64,000 nucleotides of DNA. Source: Rhabditophanes sp. KR3021 (lineage: Eukaryota > Nematoda > Chromadorea > Rhabditida > Alloionematidae). The DNA lies in contig CAUJLY010000001.1 in NCBI GenBank assembly GCA_963281155.1, forward strand, positions 5,518,001-5,582,000, in the 5' to 3' direction. Positions within the stretch are counted from its first letter, which is position 1; each line of letters opens with the position of its first letter. A program made the translations under genes and the position numbers. Below, piece by piece: positions 33,504 to 45,359 of the stretch. Below the pieces are notes generated by a model. That model searched no databases and was not told where the DNA came from. It saw only the letters and a program-made list of their open reading frames with translations.

Positions 33504-34627
33504 TCAAAAGTCGCTTTTTGTCATGTAGTTATATTTGGCGAAGTTCTTGACAACATCATATAATTTCTGTGCTTGAGCATCGGAGTTGGTTCCATTACTA
33601 TTTCTGAACATTCTCGACTCAACACCAGCGACGGAAGCGTGATAAAATAAATATTCTAAACCATACATATCGTCTACATCCAAATCACTAAATGTAATTG
33701 GAAAATCGGCGAGTGCTTTCATTGTTGATCCAAACGGAGTAAAAGCTAACGTTTTTAATTTATTATAGAACTTTCCTTTGTAGGGCGATGCTAATTCTTG
33801 GACATTAATTGGTAAAAAAAGAATTCTTCCTTTACGATCTCTTGAATCTACTGGTTTTATATTCAATTTATTAAAACACTTTGCAATTTCAATTGATTCA
33901 AATCCAGGACCCGCTTTTTTACAAATGGAACGATTTGTAAAGCCCTTCGTAACCAGTTTTTTTAAGACATGTTTACTAAAAACAACACCACTTCCACCAT
34001 TAATCATTCCCGAAACTTTCAATTCCCTTTCTGAAGACTTTTGATGGAAACCATAGTATTCATCTCTGTTCATGTTCTCCGTTTTGCTCATCAAGAACAT
34101 GCGTAAATTCTCCATAACTACAAAGGACTTGCAGCTAATTTTTAAATACCAGTCGAAGTTATTTCCATATTTCTGGTAAACATAGTGTAATATGTTTCTC
34201 ATTTTTGGATAGGTAGTTACTGGACCATCGGTATGGTAGGTTTTAACGGAATGGTAATTCTTGTTTCGAACTGAACTGGCGTAAATGTATTTATTACATC
34301 TCGGAATCCACGTTTTGATTTGAGCAATTGCCCTTGACTTCAAATCTCCATTATCGAGAACAATAATGCAGAAAATAGTAATATTTTTCATTAATTTTTG
34401 CTGAATCAGCCCAAAGACTAAAAATATTACTAACAAATATAAAGAAATTTTTATTTACCTTCATTTTTTTCTAGGTCATTAAATTCTTTCAAAATAGGAT
34501 CTATTTTTTTAGGAGAATTTTTTGCAGAAGCGTTTTTTTTTGGTTGATTTTTTTTAGCTTCCAATGTATAAGACGAAAGAGTCAGAATAATTGCTATCAG
34601 CAATAATAACAATTTTAAAGTATTCAT
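33504..34627 (-). CDS. C1GalT (core-1 galactosyltransferase, GT31)-like protein, DxD lost
   Basis: Two exons, 34459-34627 and 33504-34417; 360 aa. A signal peptide or membrane anchor (MNTLKLLLLLIAIILTLSS) starts the protein, then a short Lys/Asn linker. The glycosyltransferase domain shows IKTWIPRCNKYIYASS, DWYLKISCKSFVVMENLRMFL, GMINGGSGVVFSKHVLKKL and GPGFESIEIAKCFNKLNI, the C1GALT1 order. The metal-binding DDD of the family (normally after the WFLK stretch) is replaced by SCK, so catalysis is doubtful. Two in-frame splice acceptors 12 bases apart (TTAG at 34430, TTTTTAG at 34418) could give proteins differing by four residues. Golgi lumen is expected. It lies between HSP70-A and a chemoreceptor, with no obvious functional link. 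Confidence 0.8.
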
Positions 34628-37109
34628 ATAGAGACAAATAAAAATGGAATAGAAGTGTCTAAACTAACAAACGTTCAAAACGCTTTTATACAAACCTTTT
34701 TTATTTCACCTTAATCACTTATTTATTAGTTGTTTGTATGCCGTTAGTAGGCAGATTTAAAAAGATTATTTTTATCTCGATTTGGTCCGATATTTTGTTC
34801 TGATTTTAGAGAAAAAGAAGATAATCAAAATCATAAACTGGTTCACAATTTACTTTCAGGTGGTATACATTTATCATACATATCATTTTGAATATTTTAT
34901 TTTTTTGAAATCGAGATTGTTCATTCATGTATTGGAAAAAATATTCAAGAAACAATGAATAAATGATACATTTCGTTAATAAAATAAAGTCTGAACAAGA
35001 ATTAATACAATGTAGTTTGATTTTAGCCGCTGATTTATTGACAGTTTAGAGTACTTAAATATAATCCATATATTTGTATTATTAAAATATCATTGAAGAA
35101 GATCATTTTAAACATGTTTTGTCTTTTTCCTCAATTGCATTCATTACGTTTCATAATAACATATCCATATTTTAAATAAATTTTGGAAAGATCTAATTAA
35201 CTTCGAATTGTTGATTTTAACAGTAATTAGAAAATGCATTATCTCATTTAATTCTAATGAAAGTGAAAATTATTCTGATAATGACATATTAATTGAAAAA
35301 CAATTGAACGACCACTGTTATTAATTTGTGTAAATAATTGTTCGAATTTGATTTCATTAGGATAAGTATCTTTATTGTTTATGTTTAAGTTTAAAAATTA
35401 CATCTTTGAATTATTTGCATATATTTTAGTTCTTCATTCAGTAATGTATATTATCATAACAAGAAATAGAGATATATTTACATAATCACCTTAGATTAAT
35501 ATCCAAAATGTACCTCGCAAGTGTAACACTTAAAATATGTGCACATTCATTAGTGAGACATTAGATCAGTGTAAATATTTGATTTTCAGTTCCTCAGAGT
35601 TGTTTTTTAGATGAACACTACTTATGCATTGCTGAGGTCTAAAGATTATCGTAAATAATAATTAGTCTTCGTTATTAATAGAAAGTACAATTTCAAACTT
35701 CAAAGTTAAAACTAGTTTTAGGACAATTTGTTTTTTTAAACATTCAATTTTGGCCACACAATAACGCGATTATTATAAAACATAATTTTTCTATTTCTCC
35801 TTTTTGTTTCCAATTACATCGCCTTTTTAATGAATTTGTATCATTGTTCTTAAATAATAAAAGACTAGACTATTTGCTATGTTCTTAATAGATGTTGGCT
35901 TTAATTGACCTTTTAAGACTTAATTTCGTATTAATTGGATTTGTTTGTATTTTCATTCTTTTGCCAGACAAATTATTCAATTATCAAGAGAAATTCCAAT
36001 TTTGGCAAAAACAATAGCTTGATAGACGATTTGGAATTCATAGACATGATCAATTACAAATATTAATAAAAAGGATTGCATTTTATTATAGTTCAGAAAG
36101 TTATTTGAAATAATGGTCTTTTGATATATAATGAAAGTGAAAACTCAATATCTTTTTAAGTTTATAGAACGAATTCTTAATTTAACAATATTTTAGTAGG
36201 TCAGAGAGCATTTCTTGAAAAACTAAATTATATTGTTTGAGAGTATGTTATAATTATGCATGTTTGAATGTGTTTTATGGTCATTTTTTCAATTTCAGAA
36301 TTCATGACATATCCTGTTAATATAGTGTGTAATGGTGGTTTTTATTTACATACATTATATTTAAAAAATAAACACTGAAAGTATTATCAAATGGTAGCTG
36401 TAAATTTTGATGCACTTACTAATACTTAATTTACATGGAAAATATTCAAGAACACTTTTTATAAGAAATATATACATATTTGAATTAGATAACCAGCATA
36501 TACGTCGTAGTATATAACTGGATCTAAAAATATGTAGTATAACGGGATCAGAATACACACCATCAATACGAGATAGTTTTTTATATCTGGTTCAAAAAAT
36601 ACAAATTTTATTATCCTGTTTCACAGTTGTTGGAAATTTTTATATTTTAGAGTTTGATTCGGTAAATATTTAAAAACAGATGGAGCATGAGTAAGTGGTA
36701 AATTACAAAATCAAAATAACTGCACAGTTTAACTGTACAATTTCCATAAGAAATGGCACTTTAGAATAAAACGTCTCACATTTAAGTTCCGGAAAGGTAG
36801 GTGAATTTTAATTGTATTCAGTTTGTTCCTAAACTGTTTTACAAATACATTTATAACTTTTAATTTATCAAATAAGCTTACACATAAATTACAAATCTTA
36901 CGTCCATGTTCAAAAATGCATTGCCTATTAGTAAAACCAAATTTTTGTTTAAGATAATCTCTGGAGCCATATTAATTTATTAAATGAATTAGAACATTTT
37001 ATATTTAATTATTCTAAATTGCTTATTACAAAATAAGTTGCACTTATAAATGTCTGATATAAAAGTGTAAATTTATGTGTTTAGGTACCATTAATCTTGA
37101 GGAACGAAT
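34628..37109. other. 2.5-kb gene-free AT-rich stretch
   Basis: No exon, RNA gene or repeat found. The end close to 37109 has an acceptor-like TTTAG just before the chemoreceptor ATG. Confidence 0.5.
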
Positions 37110-38039
37110 ATGGAAACCTGTTTAGGACTTTTGATTCCCTTCAATGTTATAGCTTTTTGCTTGGGGTTTCTATCATTTATTGGGAATGGCATCCTAACAT
37201 ATATTGGTCTACGTCATAAAATCTATGAGAAATCCATCTTCAGTATGTTCCTAACTTTGAACAGTATTGGTGGACTACTAATTGGTTTATCTTCTTGTGG
37301 GGTGTCTATTATAAATTATATTGAAAGTAACTCCTTAAATGCATGGTACAGTGTTTCTCAATGCAGAACTAAAATGGGACCTTGGGTTTTCTCTTATCAA
37401 TTATATCAATTGAGTTTTTTGTTTCAATCTCTATCTTTAGTGTGCTCGATTATCAAACCATTGACATACAGCTATTACATTGATACTTTTAAAACAAAAA
37501 TAATTTCGGTAACTATTATTTTACTCTGTTCATTTATAAGTACGGCTTTATTGTTCATTCCAAGTGGTGATGATACCAGAAAAGTTCAATTCTGTACAAG
37601 TATGGACTCTCTCAGTCATCAATTCATTTACAAGAATGAAGCTTGTGTTGCTATATATACGATTGTGATATCAATGAATTGGGTTTGTTCTTTCCGTGGA
37701 GCCAGATCAACATTTTTGCATACAGTCTTAGGACGCCCTGTATGTTACCAAATGGTTTATTCAAAATTAATATTTTTGGCTTTTACGTCAATTCCAAATA
37801 TTGCCGTTTTGGTTGCTTGCCTAGTAGGATTGTCTGAAATGCTTTCAAATATTTTGATAGATGTTATGATTCTGACAGTTACTATATCAACCATTTCAAC
37901 TTTGCCTTTCTACGTGTTTAAAAACAAGGATATTAGGAACTTTTTCTTCCAATTATCCGTCGTCAAAACTGTTTATGAAAGTTATAGCATGTCTAAAGAA
38001 CCAAAAACTACTGTATCCATGATATCGGATCTTAAATAA
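37110..38039 (+). CDS. Seven-helix nematode chemoreceptor, SRSX-like
   Basis: Intact single-exon ORF of 309 aa with seven hydrophobic segments. Helix 1 has the GN pair (FIGNGILTYIGL); the segment after helix 3 is IIKPLTYSYYIDTF, in the DRY position; helix 7 ends TLPFYVFKNKDIRNFF, in the NPxxY position. The lack of introns is unusual beside its neighbours but the frame is clean. Nematode receptors of this class act at the cell membrane of sensory neurons; the ligand is unknown. SRSX is my best family guess from the loop patterns; SRW or SRV are possible. Start ATG at 37110 follows an AG acceptor-like site 24 bases upstream, so a trans-spliced leader is plausible. Confidence 0.75.
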   Translation: METCLGLLIPFNVIAFCLGFLSFIGNGILTYIGLRHKIYEKSIFSMFLTLNSIGGLLIGLSSCGVSIINYIESNSLNAWYSVSQCRTKMGPWVFSYQLYQLSFLFQSLSLVCSIIKPLTYSYYIDTFKTKIISVTIILLCSFISTALLFIPSGDDTRKVQFCTSMDSLSHQFIYKNEACVAIYTIVISMNWVCSFRGARSTFLHTVLGRPVCYQMVYSKLIFLAFTSIPNIAVLVACLVGLSEMLSNILIDVMILTVTISTISTLPFYVFKNKDIRNFFFQLSVVKTVYESYSMSKEPKTTVSMISDLK

Positions 38040-38173
38040 TTCTAATTAAATTATACACTTTTTGTTTACGATATTTTTCAACGTTTTAATGATATTTTGT
38101 CAATTTAATAAAAAGTTAAATAATTTATGAGTTATTTAATTCGCTAAGTGATTAAATTTTACACTAAACATAA

Positions 38174-40272
38174 TTATATGTATATGTCTTTTTCAATAGC
38201 TTCCAATACATGTCTCGGTAGTAGAGTAGATAATTTAGCTCTGTATAGCTTAAATTTCACGAATGCTTCATCTTCATCCAGCTGCTCTAAATTGTAATAA
38301 AAGTAGGATATCATTTTGTTCATTTCATTTAAAAATGTTTCATTCATAGAAATGGTACATTTTTTACGCTGCTTACTAACTTTATAAAACAAATTGAAAA
38401 TATACATTTCGATTGTTTCCTTATTTGAATGTTTGGTACTTGAATAAACAAAACTATGACTTTTTTGAACTTTACCTTGACGTTTTGAAGAACTTGACTT
38501 ATAGTTTAAATGATTTTTATCAATTGAAGGCTTACATTGAATTGTTACTTGTTCTCCAGTAGGTTCAATTGCATTTTTGTTGGAATAAAATGACGATGGA
38601 ATAATACCATTAACAGTTTTCCTATGTGATACTTTAAGCGTATTATCGCGGATTGATATTTTTTCAATAATATGATCAAATGTATCGGTTGTTCTAATTG
38701 TGTCATAAAGCATTCTATCTGTAATATGGGTATTTTCAATTGTAAATACTTGTTTTTTAACATTTTCATCATCTTTAATAGTGAAAGTAAGTTCCAATTG
38801 TTTAGAAACTTTTACACTTATTTTAATCTTTCCATTATTACTCGATTTAAATAGCATTTCACCAATTAATGAATTCTTTTCAATGCAAATGTCCTCTCCG
38901 CTAAAAATTCTAAACAAGGTAGTTGTATTTACTGGTACATTCTCATATAAAGTAGTTGAAAGTGGTAATGTATCTCCTTTAAAAATTAGTTGCTTCATTA
39001 ACCCTGACGAATTTCCAAGTCCGATTGAAGTGCACATTTTTTCGGAGTAATTAAATAAGCTTCTCTGTCGGTTAAGAAACCCAATAATACCAGCTCCTAT
39101 AGCTATGGACTCAGACTGGATATTCTTAATAACTTTGTCAGATTCAAAGTAAGCGTTCATATGCTTTTCGAATTTAGGGATCTTAGAAGATTCACCAATT
39201 AATATAGCATTATATATATTACTTTTGACCAGCTTAGCCTTTCCAATTGTATAATTAATTGCTTGAATATACTTGTTAAAATATGGTTTGCACATGTTAT
39301 CCAGTTTTGTAGAAGTTATTTTGATAATTCTATCTGTTTGGCATATTTTATCTAAGTTAATAGTATAAGTTAAATCAATTGATAGCTGTTTCTTCGCATG
39401 TTCACATTCACTCTTAAGTTTCTTCATTTTTTCCGTACTTAAGGAAATGTTTAGTTTTTTAATTTCATTCATTACATAGTTTGTTATCATTTGTGTTATG
39501 CAATCTCCACCTATATCTGGTTCATTAAAATAACTTTTTACCGTAAATTTCATTTTGGAAGATATTTCCACTACAGCAATATTTAAATCATAATTTCCAA
39601 TGTCGCAAATTAATAGGTATCCAAAATATTCAAAATTATGGTTCAAACAAAATGTTACTGCAGCTGCAACCATTTCACTGGGTGTTTCTAAAACATCAAG
39701 ATTGGCATTACGAGCAGCATCAAGTATGAAGCTTTTGTGTCTTTTGCTAAAATAATTAGGAACTGTTATAACGACTTGATCAACGGATGCATCTAGGTAT
39801 TTCTCACAGTATTCTTTCAGTTCCTGGAGGTATAATGTGAACAAAAATTTAAATGTAAAGCCTGTTGTAACTCCGCCGAGCGAACTTTTCATAATTGTCA
39901 AGGTTTCCGAATTTTGTGCGTTTAAGGTAACTGTATCTGACAACTTGATTCCGTTGAACAATTCTTTCAAAAGCAGTTTATATCCTGCAAATAATATATT
40001 TATCAAACATAAAAAAACGTACCATACAATTTTTGATTTGCATTTATTTGATTTGAACATTCACTTCCTCTTATCAAAGAAACGTTATCACCAAATGTTA
40101 ATGAAGAGGCAAACTTATTTGAAGCTAAAGTGGGATAATTAATAAACTTAATGAGATTTTAGATTACCATTTAAATAATTTTGTATTAATACCACATTAT
40201 TTTGTTGATAAGCTGCAATATAAGTATGCTGGAAGCCAATATCTATACCTAACACATATTTTTTCGTCATTG
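38174..40272 (-). CDS. HSP70-like protein B with degenerate ATPase motifs
   Basis: Exons ~40168-40272, 40023-40124 and 38174-39984, about 670 residues. Alignment to HSP70 is clear (VVITVPNYFSKRHKSFILDAARNANL, AILIGESSKIPKF, SFNYSEKMCTSIGLG) but the key motifs are gone: GTTYS reads GFQHT, GGGTFD reads GNYDLN, and the NEPTAAA loop reads TPSEMVAAA. It ends KDIYI, without EEVD. It is probably a pseudo-ATPase: a chaperone fold without nucleotide cycling. The only nearby ATG (40272) is out of frame with the first exon, because of an eight-A run; six or nine As would restore it, so either an error or a broken start is present. It begins 102 bases after HSP70-C, same strand, with an acceptor-like CTTTTTAG just before, as in nematode operons. 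Confidence 0.75.
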
Positions 40273-40373
40273 CCTAAAAAGATTATTTCAAAATTTTAAA
40301 TGTTGCCATGTAATAATAAAGGTAGTCCAACCTATCAAAAAAATAAGAATGAAATAAATGTTTATAAAATGAA

Positions 40374-42398
40374 TTAAAGTGTCATATCTCTGAAAAGTTC
40401 CTCAAAAGTTTTAGGATCTTTCACAATTTTGACAATTGCATTTTTGACAATATTAACTTTTGATTTAACTTCAGTATCCGACAAAACGGTATGTTTTCCG
40501 TTTGCCCAATCTATATAAGTTTTAATTTCGGTTTTAGCATTAGGCATAAATTCGCTACTTAAATTATACTTATCTGATTTAGCTTCAATTTCTTCATCAA
40601 TTTCGTCACCAATTTCTCTTACGATGTTTTCATAAATGTTTTTGAGTTCTTGGGCTTTTTTGAATTCTTCTGTCCCTTTACAATCATTTTTAAATTCTGC
40701 ACTGATTTTGGCAAGTTCTTCTTGAGTCATTTTGGACGCATCTTTTTCAATAGTAATAGTTTTTCTAAGATTTTCAGCTACTTCTACAGCAGTTACTTCA
40801 AGGATACCATCATCATTTAGAGCAAATATTACTTCTATTTCAATTTCTCCCTTAGGTTTAGGTTGAAGACCACTCAGCGTGAACATACCAAGTTTATCAT
40901 TTTCAATTACCATATCACTTTCACCCTCATATACCCAAATTTCGACAGCGAGTTGATTGTCTTCGGAAGTTCGGTACTTTTGTGTCTTACTAGTGGGAAA
41001 TTTGGTATTTTTGTCAATTATGCAATGCATCCTTTCCTCACTAATTTTTATACCTAATGGTAAGGGTACTACATCTTCCAAGTATATCTTTTCAGAATGT
41101 TGCAGTTGACTAGAAGACATTTGGGACGCGTGAATTGCTGCCCCAGCAGCTACGGCTTCATCGGGATTTATGGATTGAACTATTTTATCTTCTGTAAAGT
41201 ATTTACTCAATTGTTCCTTAACCTTAGGGACTCTTATGGATCCACCTACTAAAAGAACCTTATCAATATTGTCTTTTGTTAACTTGGCTTCTTCCAAAGC
41301 CTGATCTATTGGTTTATTTATTCTAGCAAAAAGTTCACTGCATAAACTATTAAATTTTGCTTTTGTAATCTTAATTTGAATATCAATTCCGTTTCTAATG
41401 CTTGGAACAATTATATTTGCATCCTGCGCTATAGATAATGTTCTTTTTGCCTTTTCGCATTCAACTTTGAGCTTTGCTTTTGTTCTAGGATCACCTGAAA
41501 CGTCTATGCTATATCTTTTCACAATTTCTGCTATTGCATACTCCAGAATCACAGAATCAAAGTCACTGCCACCTAATTGTATATTAAATATTCGAAATAA
41601 TTAGAATTAGACTTGCCTAAATGTGTATCACCTGAAGTTGACAAAACTTCTATATTGGAGTTGTCAATTCTAACAATAGATACATCAAAGGTCCCTCCAC
41701 CTAAATCAAACACTAGGACCAATCCATTAACTGTACCTTTATTGTCGTGAGCATATTGCAGTACAGCGGATGTGGGTTCGGCTAATACTTTCAAGACTTT
41801 AAGTCCTGCGATTTCTCCAGCATTTTTGGTCGCTTGTTTTTGACAATTATTAAAGTAAGCAGGAACAGTGATAACGGCTTCAGTGATTTTGCAACCTAAA
41901 AATCGTTCCGCAGTTTTTTTTAAGTTTTCTAAAACATGAGCTGCAATTGCTTCTGGTGTATATCGTTTCATTTTTTTGCCATCTGCTTCATTTCTCTCTA
42001 AGGAAATGAAACATCTATTACCTCTACCATTTGTTACTTTAAAAGGGTAATTCTTTACATCGCTTTTAACGATAGGATCCACATATATTCGCCCTATCAA
42101 TCGTTTGCTATCTAAATAAATAAATAATTATTGTTATTAATTCAAAAAGGTTACCGTAAACAACATTGGTCGGGTTAATAGCAAGCATGTCCAATGCCGT
42201 TTGTCCCACTAATATTTCAGCGTCCATAAAGCAGACAACTGATGGCGTTGTTCGTAACCCTTAATGAATTTAGTTTAAAAATAATGGATAATTTTTCTTA
42301 CCATGTTCATTTGCTATTACCTCAACTTTTTGATTTTTATAAACTGCTACACATGAATAAGTTGTTCCTAAGTCAATTCCAATAGCATATGATGCCAT
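40374..42398 (-). CDS. HSP70-family chaperone C (631 aa, no EEVD)
   Basis: Exons 42302-42398, 42155-42259, 41617-42111 and 40374-41572. ATPase motifs are intact: [54 protein letters not shown]; the NEPTAAA loop is changed to [11 protein letters not shown]. The substrate domain is present ([25 protein letters not shown]) and the lid follows; the end is ELFRDMTL, not EEVD. It is an atypical cytosolic-type HSP70. Intron 3 has a GC donor (TTAG/GCAAGT) with an ATTAG acceptor. Its 3' end is 102 bases from HSP70-B on the same strand, suggesting one transcription unit. Introns are short and in the same positions as the first two introns of HSP70-A, so A and C share a recent origin. Confidence 0.9.
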
Positions 42399-43492
42399 CT
42401 TTTAACTCTTTTAATTGTTTCAAACTTTCTGAAAATATGTTATAAATGAATTAGCAAAGTGTGGAATATATTCAAATATATAATGCATTTATTTGATTAC
42501 AAAGAGCTAATGACTGCTTTCAAAATGTTAAATCGAATCATTTTCTTCTTTTAACCTTATCTTATCACTTTAATATTTCTTTATAATATTTGCATCAGCA
42601 CTATTTATCTACACACCTTCATTAATGTATGTTGATTATTCATTTATATGGTTAGAAGGTAATAAGACAAGCATTGGGACAATTACTCATAATAACGGAA
42701 GTTCATAAAATTAGATACATTTCTTCGTTGGATATCAGTCATGAAAAAATGAAATAATCCATGTTTTAATTTAAATTATAAATTCCATCAAAATATTATG
42801 ATAGGGCGTTTATAATATGTTTTATTTTATGGTATGTATTATATTATTTTACCATTTGTTGCACTGAAGTATTACTATACATCATTTAAGTTAGTCAATT
42901 CACTTTTAAAGCAACGGTTTATCTGTTTTTTTGCAATGTATTTTGTTAAATAATCTTTGACACCATGCAAGAATCATCCATTTGGCAGTACAACATCTGT
43001 TTTCTATGTACAGACACGTTTGACAGATGTAAGGAAGAGACGCTTTTCTGCGTGCTCACTCTCGAAGAGAAAGATGTCATTTGATGAAAAGCATTTTAAA
43101 TTAAACTCCGCATTATAAATCAACATATACCAAGATACTCTTATTTGCATTTGTTAAATGAGTCAATTTTTTAGTTCAAGGGGTTTGTTATGATTTTATG
43201 TGATGATCAAATTGTCTTAAGATATGTTTCCATTAACTGTCCGTTTCTGATTTGCTTTAACTTACATTAGTGTCACCATACTTGTATTCTGATGATATTT
43301 ATTGACACAGTGCAAGCTTATACTTTAGGTAGTAAAATAAAATGTCATCGAATATTTACTCATTTTAATTGTACAACATGTTACGTGTTTAGTTTGTGCG
43401 TACATTAATTCATCTTACCTTATTTATTGTATTTTAATGATAATTACTTATTTTTAGACGAACGAACTTGTATTTAATTTATATAGCACAAT
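42399..43492. other. Shared upstream region of HSP70-C and eIF4E
   Basis: 1.1 kb between divergent genes. I looked for heat-shock elements (nTTCnnGAAn arrays) and found no clear set. Confidence 0.5.
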
Positions 43493-44208
43493 ATGACTGA
43501 CTTCAACTCTGACATATGCGTTGAAACCAACAACCAGAAGCTTACCTTACCTAAGGAAATCTGCCCTTCTAATGGAAAACACAAGCTCCAATCTAGATGG
43601 GCTCTTTGGTACCTGAAAGGTGATCGCAATAAGGAATGGGAAGATTGTCTCAAAATGGTCTCTGTTTTTGACACAGTTGAAGATTTCTGGGCGTAAGTTA
43701 ACGATTAACCGTACATCGTTATTAATATCACCGTTTTAGTTTGTACCATCACATCCAACTTGCTTCCGGACTCAATTGGGGAAGTGACTATTACTTGTTC
43801 AAGGAAGGAATCAAGCCGATGTGGGAAGATGCCAACAACGTTAAAGGAGGACGTTGGTTGGTTGTAGTTGACAAGGCCAAGCGTTCCACTAGATTAGACA
43901 CTTATTGGATTGAGTTAATGATGGCAATAATTGGAGAGCAATTTGATAATCACGGTAAATACATCTGTGGGGCTGTTGTCAACATCAGAGCAAAGGGTGA
44001 CAAAGTATCTCTCTGGACTCGTGATGCAACAAAAGATGATGTCAACCTCAGAATCGGGCAAATCTTGAAGGAAAAGCTCGAAATACCCGACTCTGAATCA
44101 ATCAGATACGAAGTCCACAAAGATTCTTCAAACAAGACTGGCTCCATGGTCAAGCCACGCATTGTTATTCCTGAAAAGCCAGCTCCTCGTCAAGAAATTA
44201 AAAACTGA
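43493..44208 (+). CDS. ife: Cap-binding translation initiation factor eIF4E
   Basis: Exons 43493-43692 and 43740-44208, 222 aa, intron 47 bases ending GTTTTAG. All core features are there: WALWYLKGDRNKEWEDCLK, VEDFWALYHHIQLAS, the cap-stacking Trp in NKEW and in PMWEDANN with the guanine-binding Glu, GGRWLVVVDK, and SLWTRDA near the C-terminus. A Ser in NKTGSMVKPR matches the position of the phosphorylated Ser209 of human eIF4E. It binds the mRNA cap and eIF4G in the cytoplasm. Nematodes have several paralogues with different cap preference, some for the trimethyl cap of trans-spliced mRNAs; I cannot say which this is, so only the family symbol is given. Confidence 0.95.
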
Positions 44209-44785
44209 TTAATAATCTTTTGATACTTTTGTTTAAAAATATTATTAATTTATGTAATTTTGGATTATTAATAATCATTTTGTCGGTAATATGTTGTTAA
44301 TAATAAAAAAATGTTTAAACTCATAATATTTATAGATCCTGTGTAGAATACTTCTAGTTGGTACATATGTATAGTAATTGCAATTCTGTTGTGTAATATC
44401 CTTCTTTGATCTTTTCAAGTGAAACTCAAATTACGATATGTATTAATTGTACTTGAGGAAGAAATTGCCAGCTTTTATTTTCACATAATTTGGCAACAAG
44501 CAATGACTTGCAATTGTTTAAATTAATAAGAGATCAAGTACACCTTTAGTTTGCAATATTTAAAATAACAAACTAAAAATCACTGTATGCGATTGAGTAA
44601 GTGTGTTAAATTCTTATTTGACTCACGATAATTTACTTTATTGAAGGTAGTTATGTTGGAACATCAATAATGTCAAGAAGACACAAATAAATATAACAAA
44701 TTGTTTAAAAGAATGAAATATTTATGGAAAGTCAACTTTGCAAAAATAAGAATGAACTTTAAGATGGAAACTGCAAAGTTGGTGT
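44209..44785. other. Intergenic, tail to tail
   Basis: Spacer between eIF4E and the PRP19-like gene. Important for the next entry: there is no room or coding signal here for WD40 exons. Confidence 0.6.
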
Positions 44786-45359
44786 TTAGGAGTTGTCGAT
44801 TTCACTGGAAGGTTCCGCTTTATTTTGAGAATTATCCGTCTCTGTTTTTGATATCTCACTTTCAGCCTCACCCATTTCGGTGTCAACAGTCTCTTGATAT
44901 CCTGGATTCAATTCACTCAGAACTTGTCTAGCCGCATTCAATTGCACAGTAAGTCTCGCAATCACCCTACAGCTAGCATCATGTTGATAAAGGGAATGAG
45001 ATAATTCTAATCTGGCTGCTGTCAGTTGTTTTCTCATTACGTGGTTGGAAAGCATGACGGCATCGTATTCATCTTGCAATAATTTCATCAAGCCTGGTAC
45101 TGATGTGGCATTAAAGTTACGTGGAGCTTCAATTCCAACCTCTTCACCCAAGGCGAGTGGAATTATCTGAAAAGGTAAAAGTTTAAGCAATAAATTAAAT
45201 ACATACCTGATCAATGCTTAAAGTTGAATCTGTAATTGGGTCAGTTCCATTTTCATTAACATAGGCCACTAATAATCTTTTTTCAAAGATTTTGCCAGAT
45301 ACAGGTGAAACAACTGGCTCTTGAGGAACGTTTCCGCTAATAGCACACTTAAAAGCCAT
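44786..45359 (-). CDS. PRP19-like U-box protein lacking WD40 repeats (177 aa)
   Basis: Exons 45207-45359 and 44786-45166, intron 40 bases ending TTTTCAG. The N-terminus [20 protein letters not shown] is the U-box start of PRP19, with [16 protein letters not shown] closing the U-box. Then comes the conserved coiled coil for tetramer formation and CDC5/SPF27 binding: [37 protein letters not shown]. After it an acidic tail ([18 protein letters not shown]) ends in a stop. Full PRP19 has about 500 residues with a seven-bladed WD40 propeller for substrate binding; none is present and none could fit in the 0.6 kb before eIF4E. It could act as a short regulatory form in the spliceosome (NTC) or be a split gene. 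Confidence 0.88.

Noticed and set aside
36361..36558. 65-codon minus-strand frame
   Set aside because: Very AT-rich, no conserved pattern, no neighbours.
42399..43492. Heat-shock elements upstream of HSP70-C
   Set aside because: Only isolated TTC-n-GAA-like pairs with wrong spacing were seen.
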